Source: Leptodactylus fallax
Lineage: Eukaryota; Chordata; Amphibia; Anura; Leptodactylidae
Direction of reading: 5' to 3'
DNA length: 64,000 bases
NCBI GenBank assembly: GCA_947044405.1
Contig: CAMRHE010000324.1
Coordinates: 992,001 to 1,056,000, forward strand
Shown: positions 45,655-57,030 of the stretch, piece by piece
Layout: each line of letters starts with the position of its first letter
How positions within the stretch are numbered: position 1 is the stretch's first letter
The notes under the pieces: model-generated
What the model was told of the DNA's origin: nothing
The model's input: the letters and a program-made list of their open reading frames with translations, nothing else
Database searches by the model: none
Program-made: the position numbers and the translations under genes

Positions 45655-45744
45655 CCTCACTGTTAGGAATGAAGATAGAGGTGAAAATTCAGGAAGAACG
45701 ACCCACACAACAAAGCTGGAGAATATACAAGCTGTAGAAGAATG
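45655..45744 (+). CDS. RGS17: RGS17 second coding exon (linker)
   Basis: A 90-bp exon between an acceptor ending 'ctacattgcag' (45654) and a GTGAGT donor (45745). The first base completes Cys40. It then encodes LTVRNEDRGENSG and HTTKLENIQAVEE (residues 41-69), and the last two bases start codon 70. It links the cysteine string to the RGS domain. It is too short for a long open frame and was found by matching the expected LTVRNE sequence after the cysteine string. Phase 2 on both sides means that skipping it keeps the frame (90 bp). It lies between the two sister Tc1 copies. Confidence 0.92.
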
Positions 45745-46439
45745 GTGAGTTTCCATTTCAATGCTACTATGCAGTATATCAACAATTCTAATAATTCAAG
45801 TCTTCAGGGGCATTTTCCCGTACTAGTTCTTTTTTTAGGTTAACCCCTAGGCATGTGCAAAGAGATGAAAGACTTTAAAATCTGTTCTCAGCCTGAGCAT
45901 TCAGCAGTGTTCGCTGCTGAACCCATCACATGCTCTTGGTTACAGGAGTCTAATGGCAAAATTCTTACTAACACATATAAAATGCATTTGTGATGACATG
46001 TCAATACAAGCAAATAGTGTTCATAGAAACCTATTTTTCTCAATTATTTATGTTTTGCCTGTTTACTATAATATTTACACCATATTAAAGTCGTTTGCCT
46101 TATAATTATGCAGTAACCGTCTTGCATCCCTTGTATGGTTCATCAATAGCCCACAGGGACAGGCATTCTATTGAATTTCGCTAAATATTGGATGTTGCCT
46201 GGGGCTGCTACATGGAGCGTGTTGACAAGAAAGGTTGACACAGGTTGCAAAAGACAGTTTGACCAGTAATACATTTCATCTAATTTATAGCCCTGTGTGG
46301 TGAACTGGTGTATGTAAAAAAGTTTTTCAATGAGTAGCTGTAAAAATTGAATATCCATTGGTGTTTTAGCAAAACTTGAAAAAAGTCAGCCTGATGTGAG
46401 AGAGCTGAGGACACAGCATCATGTTAGATAACAAATAAG
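45745..46439. other. RGS17 intron 3, nothing recognised
   Basis: No repeat or coding signal identified. Confidence 0.4.
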
Positions 46440-46880
46440 AAGTTTTTCCATTAATGACATTAATCTATCCACAAGATAGGAGATAAAAACGTCTGTTTGC
46501 AAAGGATCTAAGCACTGGGATCCTCAGCAATCAGGAGAATGGCAGCAAAGTCATTTACATGAATAGCATGGTGCTCATGGGTGTAACTTGAAGGGGTGCA
46601 GAAGGTTTAGTCACTCCCAGGCCCAGGAGCCTTTTGAAACTCAATATAAGGAGACAAGTTATAAACTATTTATTATAGTTGGGGGGGGGGGCCTGGTACA
46701 GATTTTATATTGGTGCCCAGGAGCTTAATTTTAATCCTCTGGTGGCGGCGTGCATGGAACACTGAGGGAAACTTGCAATCCCTCATATTTCTGATTGCTG
46801 GAGATCCCAGCAGTTGGACTTCCAGTGATCAAACACCTCCCCAACCATATACAACTGCCACAATCACATTACAGGGGGTA
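46440..46880. repeat. MITE interrupted by a short hAT-like element
   Basis: The outer parts ('taatctatccacaagatagg' and 'ctggagatcccagcagttgg') belong to an AAAGGGGTT-family MITE. The middle (about 46574-46735: 'taacttgaaggggtgcag', 'ccaggcccaggagcct', 'ggtgcccaggagctt') matches the hAT-like element at 60045-60223. Confidence 0.55.
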
Positions 46881-47559
46881 TTACTGTGATAAACAACATA
46901 ACTTTGTTATGTATGTAGATTTGGAGAAAAATAGCTTTAATAGTTTTATGTAAATAAGGCAGTTGTTGTACAGGGGTTGGGCCTTCAGCCTTGGAAGCTC
47001 TGCTCTTCTGTAATAGGATGAGTGATGTCATAGAGGTGGGAGGATCGACTTACACTGCATGGATTGGCACAGGCAGAAGATGTTAGGGGTCTGAGAGACA
47101 AGAGTAATGGTGCAGAGAGCTGAAAACCTGCACCCAGTGCAATAACTACTTAATTTGCATAAAACTTCAACGTTTTTTAAATCTACAAAACTGACATATA
47201 TAATAGATGTATTTTGTTTGTCAATGTAGTGTGCTCTGTAATGTGCTGGTAACATTTTATTACAGAATGCTTGGGGGAGGCGGTAGACTCCCTTTAAGTA
47301 TCTACAGGAAAGACAACTTTAAAGAAGACCGCCAGCGGAAACACAACTTTCTATCCCTTTACCCTGCACCTTATTGTCTTTCAGATACAGCACTTTTATT
47401 TATGCTTTAGCTATTTCTACACCTTGCCACTTCTGATCAAACACCATCTTGATTTTTAGGTTTCCTCTTCCTCCTCTTTTCGGAATGAATTATATGATAT
47501 CTTTTCTGTTTACGAGGATCCTTTTGGCTGGGGCCTTGTTGCAAAAATGTCATGGCAAA
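46881..47559. other. RGS17 intron 3, nothing recognised
   Basis: No repeat or coding signal identified. Confidence 0.4.
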
Positions 47560-47900
47560 AACCACAGTGTTTTAAGGTACCTGCTGAGTGCGTGGGATTC
47601 TGGCTAATCCCATCCAAACTTTGCAGAAAAATATCCGCAGCGGAAATGCTGCAATTGCAGAAAAAAGTTGCAGTTTTGTAAATCGCAGCATGTCAGTTAT
47701 ACGTATGGAAATGCTGGTGTTTTCCATATAGGTATAATAGGGACAGAAAGTCCGTAGAGGAAAACTCTGCAGACTTTCTGTGAAAATCGCTGCAGAAAAA
47801 AATTGTGATGCGTTTCCGCCACGGTCTTTTCTGCAGCACTTTTTGTGCTTGCTTTCCTGACATGTCTTGCATTACTCATAAAATGGCAGTTTGGGAGCAT
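47560..47900 (-). repeat. MITE of the GGCCCCACGT family, partial, minus strand
   Basis: On the minus strand: 'cagagttttcctctacgg', 'tttctgtccctattatacc', 'gacatgctgcgattta', 'ggatgggattagccagaat'. The same order is seen at 58110-58470 and 58914-59272. Confidence 0.65.
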
Positions 47901-48392
47901 TTGTTGTAACTCTGTATTGTGCTATTCCTCTGTTATTCCTTCTAGAAATGTATGCATAAATTGACAACGAGGTTTTACCATTCCGCTTGTTAGTGTTTCT
48001 GTCTCTACATACTTTGAGTCTGGCAAATCAGTGATGAAATTGTTAGGCAACAGAAAAAAAATACTAAGTTTTACAGTACCAAAAACACTGTTCGTTCATT
48101 TTACCTATGGAAACACTGCGTGTTTCCCATAGACTTATATGGAGCAAATAAGGCAAACATGCAAAATGCAGTGGAAAAACAATGAAAAACACACCCGTGT
48201 TTGCTGAGTTTCTCTTCTCCTGTGTTTCCACTACATTTTTTATGCAGTCTTTTCTAGCTGTATTTTGCTACATGTGGCCTTCGTTTAAAAGCATACCTTA
48301 TTGACAAAGGAAATGGTTACAGTTTTTACCTTACAGTATTTGCACATTTGTATGAGGAAAAAGCAGAGGGATGATTTTAAGTAGCATAACTA
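47901..48392. other. RGS17 intron 3, nothing recognised
   Basis: No repeat or coding signal identified. Confidence 0.35.
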
Positions 48393-49342
48393 CAACCCCA
48401 ATTCCAAAAAAGTTGGGATGCTGTACAAAATCAAGAAATCAAGACCTTAATGATATACCGTATGCAAAGCCCCCACCACGCTTATGTTGTTCTAAAACCT
48501 CTTTATACTACTCAGCATTGATAGTGCCTTTCAAGATGTGTAAGCTACCCATGCCATATGCATAAGGCCAACCCCATACCATCAGAGATGCAGGCATTTG
48601 AACTGTGAGCTGACAAAGCTTCCATAAAGAATTTAAGATTTTGATCCATCTGACCACAGAACAGTTTTCCATTTTACCTCAGCCCTTTTTAAATGAGCTT
48701 TGTCCTAGAGAAGATGGCAGCATTTTTGGTTTGTGGTAATATATGGCTTCTTCTTTGCATGCTACAGCTTTAACTTGCATTTGTGGGTTGCACGGTGAAC
48801 TGTGTTCACAGACAGTGATTTCTGGAAGTATTTGAGCCCATGCAGAAATTCACAATAGTGATTCATGCCTGCTTTTAATGCAGTGCTGTCTGAGGGCAGA
48901 TCACAAGTATCCAATACTGAATCTTTTGATGATATTATTTGCTGTAGATGGGATATTCAAATTCTTTGCAATTTTACATTGAGGAACATTGTTCTGAAAT
49001 TGTTCAACAATTTTTAACTGCACAGATTGGTGAAATTTTGACCATCTTTGCTGCTGAGAGACTCTGCCTCTGTAACATGCTCTTTTTATACACAGTCATG
49101 TGACTTGTAAGTTGAAAATTGACCCTCCTTCCAGCTTTTTTTTAATAGTACCACTTACTTTTCCAGCCATCTGTTAACCCTGTCTCAACATTTTTTAGAT
49201 GTATTGCTGCCATCACTTTCTAAGTTATTAATTTTTTTCAAATGAAAAGGTCTACCTTTCAACTTCTGAGATTACCAAATCATTGTATTCTTGTTTTCTT
49301 TACATTTAAGACTGTGTCACAACTTTTTTGGAATTGGGGTTG
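48393..49342 (-). mobile_element. Tc1-like element with CAACCCCAATTCCAAAAAAG ends, internally deleted
   Basis: The left end caaccccaattccaaaaaag and the right end cttttttggaattggggttg are inverted. A TA precedes the left end, and the right flank has mutated to TT. About 950 bp, against about 1.6 kb in the complete family. The internal part reads a decayed transposase on the minus strand. Confidence 0.85.
48480..49062 (-). pseudogene. Decayed Tc1 transposase, C-terminal end missing
   Basis: On the minus strand from about 49050, blocks with many stops and frameshifts can be read: MVKISPICAVKN, ISEQCSSM, NCKEF (start region), later 'KAELKWK.VLWSD.S' near 48640 (first catalytic Asp region) and 'MVWGWPYAYGMGSLHILKGTINAE' near 48510-48590. 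The second Asp and the Glu block are deleted, and the right terminal region follows directly. Confidence 0.65.
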
Positions 49343-49458
49343 TTTTAGCCATATTGGCCACAAAATCATGAATCTGTACAGATGTAGCAGGCATAAGACG
49401 ATAGTCATGGCACAATATCATGATATCATGGTGCACTGTTCTGGTAATATAACTCATT

Positions 49459-49619
49459 GGGACAGATTTATTAAACCGTGTAATAGAGAAACTGTCTTTG
49501 TTGCCCATAACAGCCAATCACAATGTAGCTTTGATTTTTAAGGAACAGAATACAGAATGAAATCTGTGCTGCGATTGGTTGCTATGATCAACTAAGACAG
49601 TTTCATTAAATCTGCCCCA
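49459..49619. repeat. Palindromic MITE, about 160 bp
   Basis: 'gggacagatttattaaacc' and 'cagttgcccataacagccaatcac'-like blocks pair with 'gcgattggttgctatgatcaac' and 'tttcattaaatctgcccc'. Near-palindromic throughout. Other copies at 33747-33888 and 41908-41987. Confidence 0.7.
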
Positions 49620-49868
49620 ATATCTCACTATAATCTATTTCTCTGATAACATAACCCAGAAACTGTCATGTTAAAGGATGCTACATCTATACATTACACA
49701 GACATCCAACTGATTTCAATGGAAATTGTGAAACACTTTCTTTACACTTGGTTGTGCTTCAGAGAAATTGAAACTGTATCTAGAGATTCCAGATATTGAA
49801 TTCTTTCTCAGAGATTCCAGTAGGTCACTGTGATATCCAACAGTTGAGTATATAGTGATCAGATTTTT

Positions 49869-50179
49869 AAAGGGGTTATGACACTAAGCGTATTTACCCT
49901 CTATCTACAGGATAGAGGATAAATAGATAAATGGTGGGAGCCTGACCACTGAGACCCCCACCGATCCTGAGAACGAGGGTGTTTTACCATGAATGCAGCC
50001 AGACTGAATGGGACACATATGTATTCCCATTCACATCAATGGAAGTACAGGACTCGGCTATCTTCTGGCGCTACCATTGAGTGAATAGAAGCAGGGATGC
50101 ATCACGTCCATTCAGTCTGGCTGGATTCAGGAAGAAATCACAACAGAGGATAAATGTGCTTTGTGGCATAACTCCTTTA
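49869..50179. repeat. AAAGGGGTTATG MITE
   Basis: 'aaaggggttatgacact' at the left and 'gtggcataactccttt' at the right are inverted. The interior has 'gagacccccaccgatcctga' and 'cggctatcttctggcgctac', related to 27180-27430 ('cggctatctttggcactccc'). Confidence 0.75.
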
Positions 50180-50527
50180 ACCCGATTAGCCTTATTCTAG
50201 TAGTATATAGTTGTTTCATCTCAGCTTAGTTGCAGTATACCTATATAATATGAATACTTTCATTATGGTCACTTGTATCATGTGATTCCCCAGTCTGACA
50301 ACCAGTTGGAGGTTGCTCTTCTGTGTAGACATCATGTCAATTTTCCCTGAGACGCTAACTTTCTCTGAATTACATGATCACCTCCCTTTTTCACCAAGTT
50401 CTACTCTCCTTGTTTCTCTGTATTTCCTGCCGTGTATAAACTGCTGCTGAAGATATGATTTCTTCCTTATGTAAGGGTTCAGGAGGTTAGCAATATAGTA
50501 GGTGAGTCCATATAATGATTACAGATA

Positions 50528-52125
50528 CAGTGGGGAAAAAATGTATTTAGTCAGCCACCAATTGTGCAAGTTCTCCCACTTAAAAAGATGAGAGAGGCCT
50601 GTAATTGACATCATAGGTAGACCTCAACTATGAGAGACAAAATGAGAAAACATATCTAGAAAATCACATTGTCTGATTTTTTAAGAATTTATTTGCAAAT
50701 TATGGTGGAAAATAAGTATTTGGTCACCTACAAACAAGCAAGATTTCTGGCCCTCACAGACCTGTAACTTCTTCTTTAAGAGGCTCCTCTGTCCTCCACT
50801 CATTACCTGTAGTAATGGCACCTGTTTGACATTGTTATCAGTATAAAATACACCTGTCCACAACCTCAGTCACACTCCAAACTCCACTATGGTGAAGACC
50901 AAAGAGTTGTGGAAGGACACCAGAAACAAAATTGTAGACCTGCACCAGGCTGGAAAGACTGAATCTGCCATATGCAAGCAGCTTGGTGTGAAGAAATCAA
51001 CTGTGGGAACAATAATTAGAAAATGGAAGACATACAAGACCACTGATAATCTCCCTCGATCAGGGGCTCCACGCAAGATTTCACCCCGTGGGGTCAAAAT
51101 GATCACAAGAACGGTGTTCAAAAATCCCATAACCACACGGGGGGACCTAGTGAATGACCTGCAGAAAGCTGGGACTAACGTAACAAAGGCTACCTTCAGT
51201 AACACACTTCACCGCCAGGAACTCAGATCCTGCAGTGCCAGACGTGTTCCCCTGCTTAAGCCAGTACATATCCGGGCCCGTCTGAAGTTTGCTAGAGAGC
51301 ATTTGGATGTTCCAGAAGAGTATTGGGAGAATGTCATATGGTCAGATGAAACCAAAGTAGAACTGTTTGGTAGAAATACAACTCGTCGTGTTTGGAGGAG
51401 AGTGAATGCTGAGTTGCATCCAAAGAACACCATACCTACTGTGAAGCATGGGGGTGGCAACATCATGCTTTGGGGCTGTTTCTCTGCAAAGGGACCAGGA
51501 CGACTGATCTGTGTACATGAAAGAATGAATGGGGCCATGTGTCGTGAGATTTTGAGTGCAAACCCCCTTCCATCAGCAAGGGCATTGAAGATGAAACATG
51601 GCTGGGTCTTTCAGCATGACAATGATCCCAAGCACACCGCCAGGGCAACGAAGGAGTGGCTTCGTAAGAAGCATTTCAAGGTCCTGGAGTGGCCTAGCCA
51701 GTCTCCAGATCTCAACCCCATAGAAAATCTTTGGAGGGAGTTGAAAGTCCGTGTTGCCCAGGGACAGCCCCAAAACATCACTGCTCTACAGGAGATCTGC
51801 ATGGAGGAATGTGCCAACATACAGGCAACAGTGTGTGCCAACCTTGTGAAGACTTACAGAAAACGTTTGACCTCTGTCATTGCCAACAAAGGATATATAA
51901 CAAAGTATTGAGATGAACTTTTGTTATTGACCAAATACTTATTTTCCACCATAATATGCAAATAAATTCTTTAAAAATCAGACAATGTGATTTTCTGGAT
52001 TTGTTTTCTCATTTTGTCTCTCATAGTTGAGGTCTACCTATGATGACAATTACAGGTCGGCCTCATCTTTTTAAGTGGGAGAACTTGCACAATTGGTGGC
52101 TGACTAAATACTTTTTTCCCCACTG
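50528..52125 (+). mobile_element. Full-length Tc1-like transposon, copy 2 (apparently intact)
   Basis: CAGTGGGG...CCCCACTG ends next to TA on both sides. Terminal inverted repeats are about 199 bp (50528-50726 and 51928-52125), each with outer and inner direct repeats ('atttagtcagccacc' and 'aagtatttggtcacc'). Length 1598 bp. The right and left repeats match with few differences. It contains an open transposase gene, so it has every visible part of an autonomous element. Confidence 0.95.
50889..51911 (+). CDS. Tc1-like transposase, full length, catalytic residues intact
   Basis: 340 residues, the usual length for a Tc1 transposase, with no stop or frameshift. Residues 1-110 hold the paired-type DNA-binding domain: a first helix-turn-helix (about 10-50), a basic hinge PRSGAPRK (56-63) and a second helix-turn-helix (about 66-112). 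The DDE catalytic domain has Asp153 (WSDETK), Asp244 (FQHDNDPKH) and Glu279 (LNPIENLW), with 34 residues between the last two (DD34E). A Gly-rich KHGGGN block is at 187-191. The protein binds the terminal repeats, excises the element and inserts it at TA. The start codon is 162 bases after the left repeat, as in the sister copy. Activity is unproven: single substitutions such as Cys308 could matter. Confidence 0.93.
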   Translation: MVKTKELWKDTRNKIVDLHQAGKTESAICKQLGVKKSTVGTIIRKWKTYKTTDNLPRSGAPRKISPRGVKMITRTVFKNPITTRGDLVNDLQKAGTNVTKATFSNTLHRQELRSCSARRVPLLKPVHIRARLKFAREHLDVPEEYWENVIWSDETKVELFGRNTTRRVWRRVNAELHPKNTIPTVKHGGGNIMLWGCFSAKGPGRLICVHERMNGAMCREILSANPLPSARALKMKHGWVFQHDNDPKHTARATKEWLRKKHFKVLEWPSQSPDLNPIENLWRELKVRVAQGQPQNITALQEICMEECANIQATVCANLVKTYRKRLTSVIANKGYITKY

Positions 52126-52189
52126 TATACAAGATTGTTAACCAGTATATTACATGAATGCAAAGGCTGGTTGTATGCTGCTTAGTACA

Positions 52190-52300
52190 GTGAGTGTACT
52201 ATGCCATGCACCTCTCATACAGGGATTGGTGGGCTCGGGGGCTCACTCCGGCAGGTTTCACTTGTGGACCAGTCTGAGCCTGAGAGCAAGTCAGTTCTTG
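52190..52300. repeat. Dispersed repeat, GTACTATGCCATGC type
   Basis: 'gagtgtactatgccatgc', 'gggctcgggggctcac' and 'gaccagtctgagcctgag' also occur in order at 55385-55480. Confidence 0.5.
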
Positions 52301-52599
52301 AAAGTAATAGGTAAAAAGCAGCTGTGAGTTGTTCCCATGATGCAGTGGTTAATATCTACTAAAAGCTGTCCACTCCCACATGAACATAAGTTGCTAGTAT
52401 AACATACATTTTTAAGGCCCCCACATTAACCCCCTATCTTTTGGATTATTCCGACAAGCAGTTGTCGATATTTAACTTACCGCTCCCTAATTCTGTCCAG
52501 GCCCGCTCCACTTAAACCTCCAGGAGGTGCTATGCACTACAGGCAAGCAAATATGAGCATTACCTGTTGGACTAATCCAACAGTTAACAGCCTAATCTG

Positions 52600-52860
52600 G
52601 GGGCCTTAATAGGAAACAATGTACTATGTGGGAGCCATAAAAAGGGACAGTGTATTTTTGTAGGAGCCATAACAGGTACAATGTACTGTATGGGGACCAG
52701 TAAAGGGGAAATTTTCTGTGATGGCCAGTTAATTGGGCGCTATACTGTGTGGAGGCCAATAAAGAGGGATTTTTTTTTAACCTAAAAATGAGTGAGCAGT
52801 TATGGTAAAGAGGGGGTGTGGAATAATAATAATTTTGCTTGGGGCCCCTGAAATGACAAG
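52600..52860. repeat. Degenerate array, ATGTACTATGTGGGAGCCA type
   Basis: Blocks 'gtactatgtgggagccataa', 'gtactgtatggggaccagta' and 'atactgtgtggaggccaat' recur every 35-45 bases. Related in wording to the arrays at 8329 and 12778. Confidence 0.6.
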
Positions 52861-53009
52861 CCTGTCCTAGCTCACAACTTACAGGAAAAGATCTGTTTGC
52901 TGATGTTTTAGTGTGTTGTCGGTTTGCCTAAAACAAAAGTAACAGTATTGTTGGAAACGAAAACTTTTGAGAAATTTGGATCAAATCCAGCTCACCCATC
53001 TCTAAGAAC

Positions 53010-53760
53010 AGCTTACATGTTTTAGGTCCTTTCTTAGTTTTTCCAAAAATGTAAACAGAAATGTAATTCTAAAAAATGTAATTCTTTTATTCTTTCCTTA
53101 CAACTAAGATTATCAAGGCCCTACTTAAGTGTCCTTCTTTATATCTTTTACATACATTTTTGATACTTCATTTATTTAGTTCATTGATTGCAATTAGAAT
53201 ATAGAAAATTAGAGCTTCAGAATTTTTCCCAGTTGTTTCTCCATGAGATGAATCTACTAGTATCAATTTCACCTGTCCTCTGGTGAATACACACTGCAAC
53301 ACAATGTAGTACGTACCAGGATATTGCATTCTGTGGAATTCGCAGAGGCACACATTATGTATCTGAATTCCTCAGAGTTCTCACAGCATCTGAGTCTGGG
53401 AAATCCTCATGCTCTGGGAAGGTAGAGCACATCTTTATTTTGGCCTTTAACCAATTTCAGTTTAACCTCATATAGAAAACCAGCCAAAAATCAGAGATCA
53501 GGCTGTTTAAGAACAGCTATTTTAAACTCAGTGTTTCCTGGGAATCAAATATATGTTTACAAAGCACGACCTTAAGCTATGTGCCCACCAAAAGAAAATT
53601 ATCGATGGGAAAACATTCTCATGCAGAAGAATGTAATGTATACCACTTAGCTGCATGCTCCTGTAAGTGATCACTGAAGAAGCAGTATGATAGCTATAGG
53701 GGTTGCAGCGACTTGCAACCAGGTCCATAAGCCAGGGGCACCCACACGCCCCAGGCTCAC
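53010..53760. other. RGS17 intron 3, nothing recognised
   Basis: 'ccagctcacccatctctaag' at about 52988-53005 ends the dispersed repeat of 1252-2043 type. The rest is unassigned. Confidence 0.4.
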
Positions 53761-53932
53761 CTTCTCTTCAGATAACGCTGATGTGGTACCTGACTGTGCG
53801 TCTCTTCTATTGTCCTCCCAGTTTCCCAGATCTTACTCTCAGTAGTACCATAGAGCAGGAGCCAGTGAGCTGGGAGGGCAATAGAAGACACGCACAGCCA
53901 GAAGCCACATCAGCGCTATTTAGGAAGAGAGG
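53761..53932. repeat. Inverted repeat with arms of about 67 bp
   Basis: The left arm (53761-53828: 'cttctcttcagataacgctg', 'gtgcgtctcttctattg', 'cctcccagtttccc') pairs with the right arm (53866-53932: 'gagctgggagggcaatagaa', 'gacacgcacag', 'catcagcgctatttaggaag'). The loop is about 37 bases. The frame open across it is a by-product. Confidence 0.8.
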
Positions 53933-54152
53933 ATAAGTATATAATTCACTGTGCTATAACCTATGTGTGAGATGGGGTGGAGGAACTATTACATAACTAG
54001 CTTTTAGGTGATGATGTCTAATCAAAGTATGCCAGTGTGTCTAATGTGAAAACTTCTAATTAACTTATGTAGTAGAACTGACCAAGCTAAGGCTGAAAGG
54101 TTGTTGCTTCATACAAACATTACAGAACTACAGCACATTTTAAGAGCACTTG

Positions 54153-54527
54153 AAGGGGTTTTTCAGGATAAAAATAATAATGACCTATCCTAAGAATAGA
54201 TCATCAATATCAAATCAATGGGATCTGATACCTGACACCCACACTGATCAACTGTTCTTAGCAGCTTAAACACAGAAAATGAAGTACGAAGCAGACAATT
54301 CAGCTCTCTGTGTAGTGACTACAGCTTAGCTCTCATTCAAGTAAATGGGAACTGATCTGCAATAACCTCATCTGACCACTACACAGAGAACGGAGCTGTC
54401 TGCTTCCTGTTCCATTCTCTACATATCAACTGCTTATCGATGGGGGTGCCAAGTGTTCGACCCTGACTAATCTGATATTATCTATTTTTGGTATAAACTA
54501 TCCATATTTTAACCTGTGAATCCCCTT
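54153..54527. repeat. Palindromic MITE, AAGGGGTTTTTCAGG ends
   Basis: 'aaggggtttttcaggat' against 'aacctgtgaatcccctt'; inner blocks 'tcagctctctgtgtagtga' and 'cactacacagagaacggagc' pair around the centre near 54340. Confidence 0.75.
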
Positions 54528-55034
54528 GGGAATCCTCTCTAAAAAATAATTTGAAATTTAGATTTTTTAATTTAAAAGTATTTTAACTCTATATAAAATA
54601 TTACACTGCTTCTTTGTAAAATTCTCCTTAAAGAGACATACTGTAAATATGCGTTTATTTTAATCATCTGTATGAAGTTTTGGTAGAACTATAGGTGGCT
54701 GTAAAATAATTTGCCTTTTAGTTGCTGTATCTGTATCTATACATGGAAGGAAATTCAGAAGAATTATGTAATTCTTATGCTGTTAGGAACACCATACTCT
54801 TACAGTTTTTAGATGTTCTGATCAAGTCAATGTTGACAGCACAGCCATAGAGTTGTATGCTACTGTCCCTCCTATCCTCATTACAACAGATATCGTAGAA
54901 TCTCTAAACTAAAAACTGGAAGGGTATACAAGAACAGTGCGGTCCCTTTCATTTGTTGATTTGCAGAAATTCCCAGTTCAAAGACACTATGGGTCTCATT
55001 TATCACAACAGCAGTGCTGACTTTATTTTCACTA

Positions 55035-55303
55035 TTAAGGCTGGATTCACATCTGCGTCGGAGTCTCCATTTGGAGACTTTGTCTCAATGACTGCTGAAA
55101 ATTGCTGGTCAATAAAGTGCTGCAAGTCCAACTTTTTCGGCCGACGATCTCAGTTTTATAAGAGCAGACCTGTTGGATTATAGTCATTGGGTTATACTGG
55201 GCACGGTTGGTGTCTGTGGTTTCAGCAGTCTATATGTCCTTTGTTCTGGTCCTCCAAAGGGCCAGAACAATGGACACTACAGTGCCGATGTGAATATAGC
55301 ATA
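55035..55303. repeat. MITE with TAAGGCTGGATTCACAT ends
   Basis: 'taaggctggattcacatctg' at the left and 'gatgtgaatatagcataa' at the right are inverted with mismatches. The inner pair 'ggtcctccaaagggccagaac' is itself palindromic. Same end class as 703-975. Confidence 0.6.
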
Positions 55304-55384
55304 ACCAATCACATTGCAACTTTTATGTTTTGAGAGCCATTCAAGAAGTGAGAATGCTGAATGATGAGTGCCTGTATGACATAC

Positions 55385-55480
55385 AATGAGTGTACTGTAC
55401 CATGCCAGGATGAACTGGGGGTTCCCCAAGCTCAGAGGCCCACCAGTGGATTCATATTTTCACCTCTAGGTCAGTCTGAG
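55385..55480. repeat. Dispersed repeat, second copy of 52190-52300
   Basis: 'gagtgtactgtaccatgcc', 'ctcagaggcccaccagtgg' and 'ggtcagtctgagcc'. Confidence 0.5.
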
Positions 55481-55955
55481 CCTTGGGTTATATTATTTTA
55501 GTAAATTAAGAAGATTATGTTTGTACCTGGCTTACAGTGCCATTCTACTTGATATTATTAGCCAGTACTTAGTATGTTCCATGATGTAAATATAAAGGAA
55601 CATAGACTTGGGGCCTACTTTCTAGTTTCAATGGCTAGGGTAACGTCAATCTTAACCCTACCTAACCCTCAACATGGGTTAAACAATTTTTTCCAGACTT
55701 ATAAAACAGTCATGGATCACAGAAACCAATGAATTGAGTGGTGGCTGACTGATGAAGATAATCGATACATGTAACAACAAACCAAATTTGTGTACATTAT
55801 GATGATTTATGACTGATTAACCTTATTATATACAGGTGTATGTTTATGTGTGTTTTAGCATGTTTTATTATTTTTGTGCTATAAGGGTTTTTTGAGGCAT
55901 ACATTTTATGCTGTTTTTGCATGGTAGAATGTTAGCTACTCTCTACATATCTAAA
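55481..55955. other. RGS17 intron 3, nothing recognised
   Basis: No repeat or coding signal identified. Confidence 0.35.
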
Positions 55956-56050
55956 AATATCTGCATGTTCTTCCCATATTTCAATGGGTTCCTCTGTTAC
56001 TCTGGAATCCTTCCACGCTCCAAAAGCATACTGATAGGTTAAAAAAATGG
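55956..56050 (+). repeat. SINE fragment, plus strand
   Basis: 'gcatgttcttcccatatttc', 'aatgggttcctc', 'ccttccacgctccaaaagca' and 'tactgatagg' follow the order of the SINE body whose complement is at 42575-42800. Confidence 0.65.
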
Positions 56051-57030
56051 CCAAGCTGGGAATGCTCTAAAACATAAATCTACATGTTAATTCAGTGCCA
56101 GCACTCAGTGCCGTCTAGTCTCTGTTTTGCTGGAATGCAACAGTGATGAGCCATACATGTATGTGCTCGTGACTAGTACTGCAGCTAGTCAGTGGTCCTG
56201 TGTCATCACTGCAAGCCAGTAAACAAGAACCATCATGGACCACCAGAACAATGGTGTCGGAGCAGCAGCCGAATGAACAGATGAGTATAGCTTTTTTATA
56301 TGACTATTCTGGTTTCTAACCAGTTTATATTAAATAACTAGATAACTCATATTAGACTGCTAAGGATAAGAACTGATGCAAGTCACTAAAATATCAGTAC
56401 AGCACTACAGAAAATGTTAGCAACAGGAATGAAATAATTATATATCTTTATTACCGGTATATAGATTTTTATTACCCATATTAGCAGAGATCTCCTGCTA
56501 GCAATACTTATTTAATCCTGGAGGGCTAATGTTGGAGATATGGGAAGTGTTCTGACCTGATTTAGAAACATAAAATCTATACACATAAATATCAAAGGAT
56601 TCATCATGTTAGATAATTAGGTGGATTATGACTGATGTAAGATATAATGCGATTGCTCAAGAGTAAAGTGTAATAGACGTATGAGGAGTTGACATATATT
56701 AAAAATAATACAAGGCAGCCTCATTTTCTGATGTATTTGATTTGTACTATACATCTGTTTGATTTGTTCATTGTTGTTGTAAAATTTCAATAAAATTCTT
56801 AATGATGAAAAAAATTATACAAGGCATGGCAAATGAATAGCTACCCATGTAACCAGAGATCACACTACTGCTTTTCTCTAAGAGTAAAAATATTCCTCTT
56901 ATCATTTTTGAGGAGTATTTTGCAGTAATGGAAATAAATCTAGACATAATAATTTTAAGAGGTCACTTATTTTAGCAGAGAAACCATTACTGTAACTGTC
57001 TTCCATGTATAAATAGCAAATTTAGGGTTT
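56051..57030. other. RGS17 intron 3, nothing recognised
   Basis: No repeat or coding signal identified. Confidence 0.35.

Noticed and set aside
53703..53936. Open frame with proline-rich translation
   Set aside because: It spans a 67-bp inverted repeat; the frame is a by-product.
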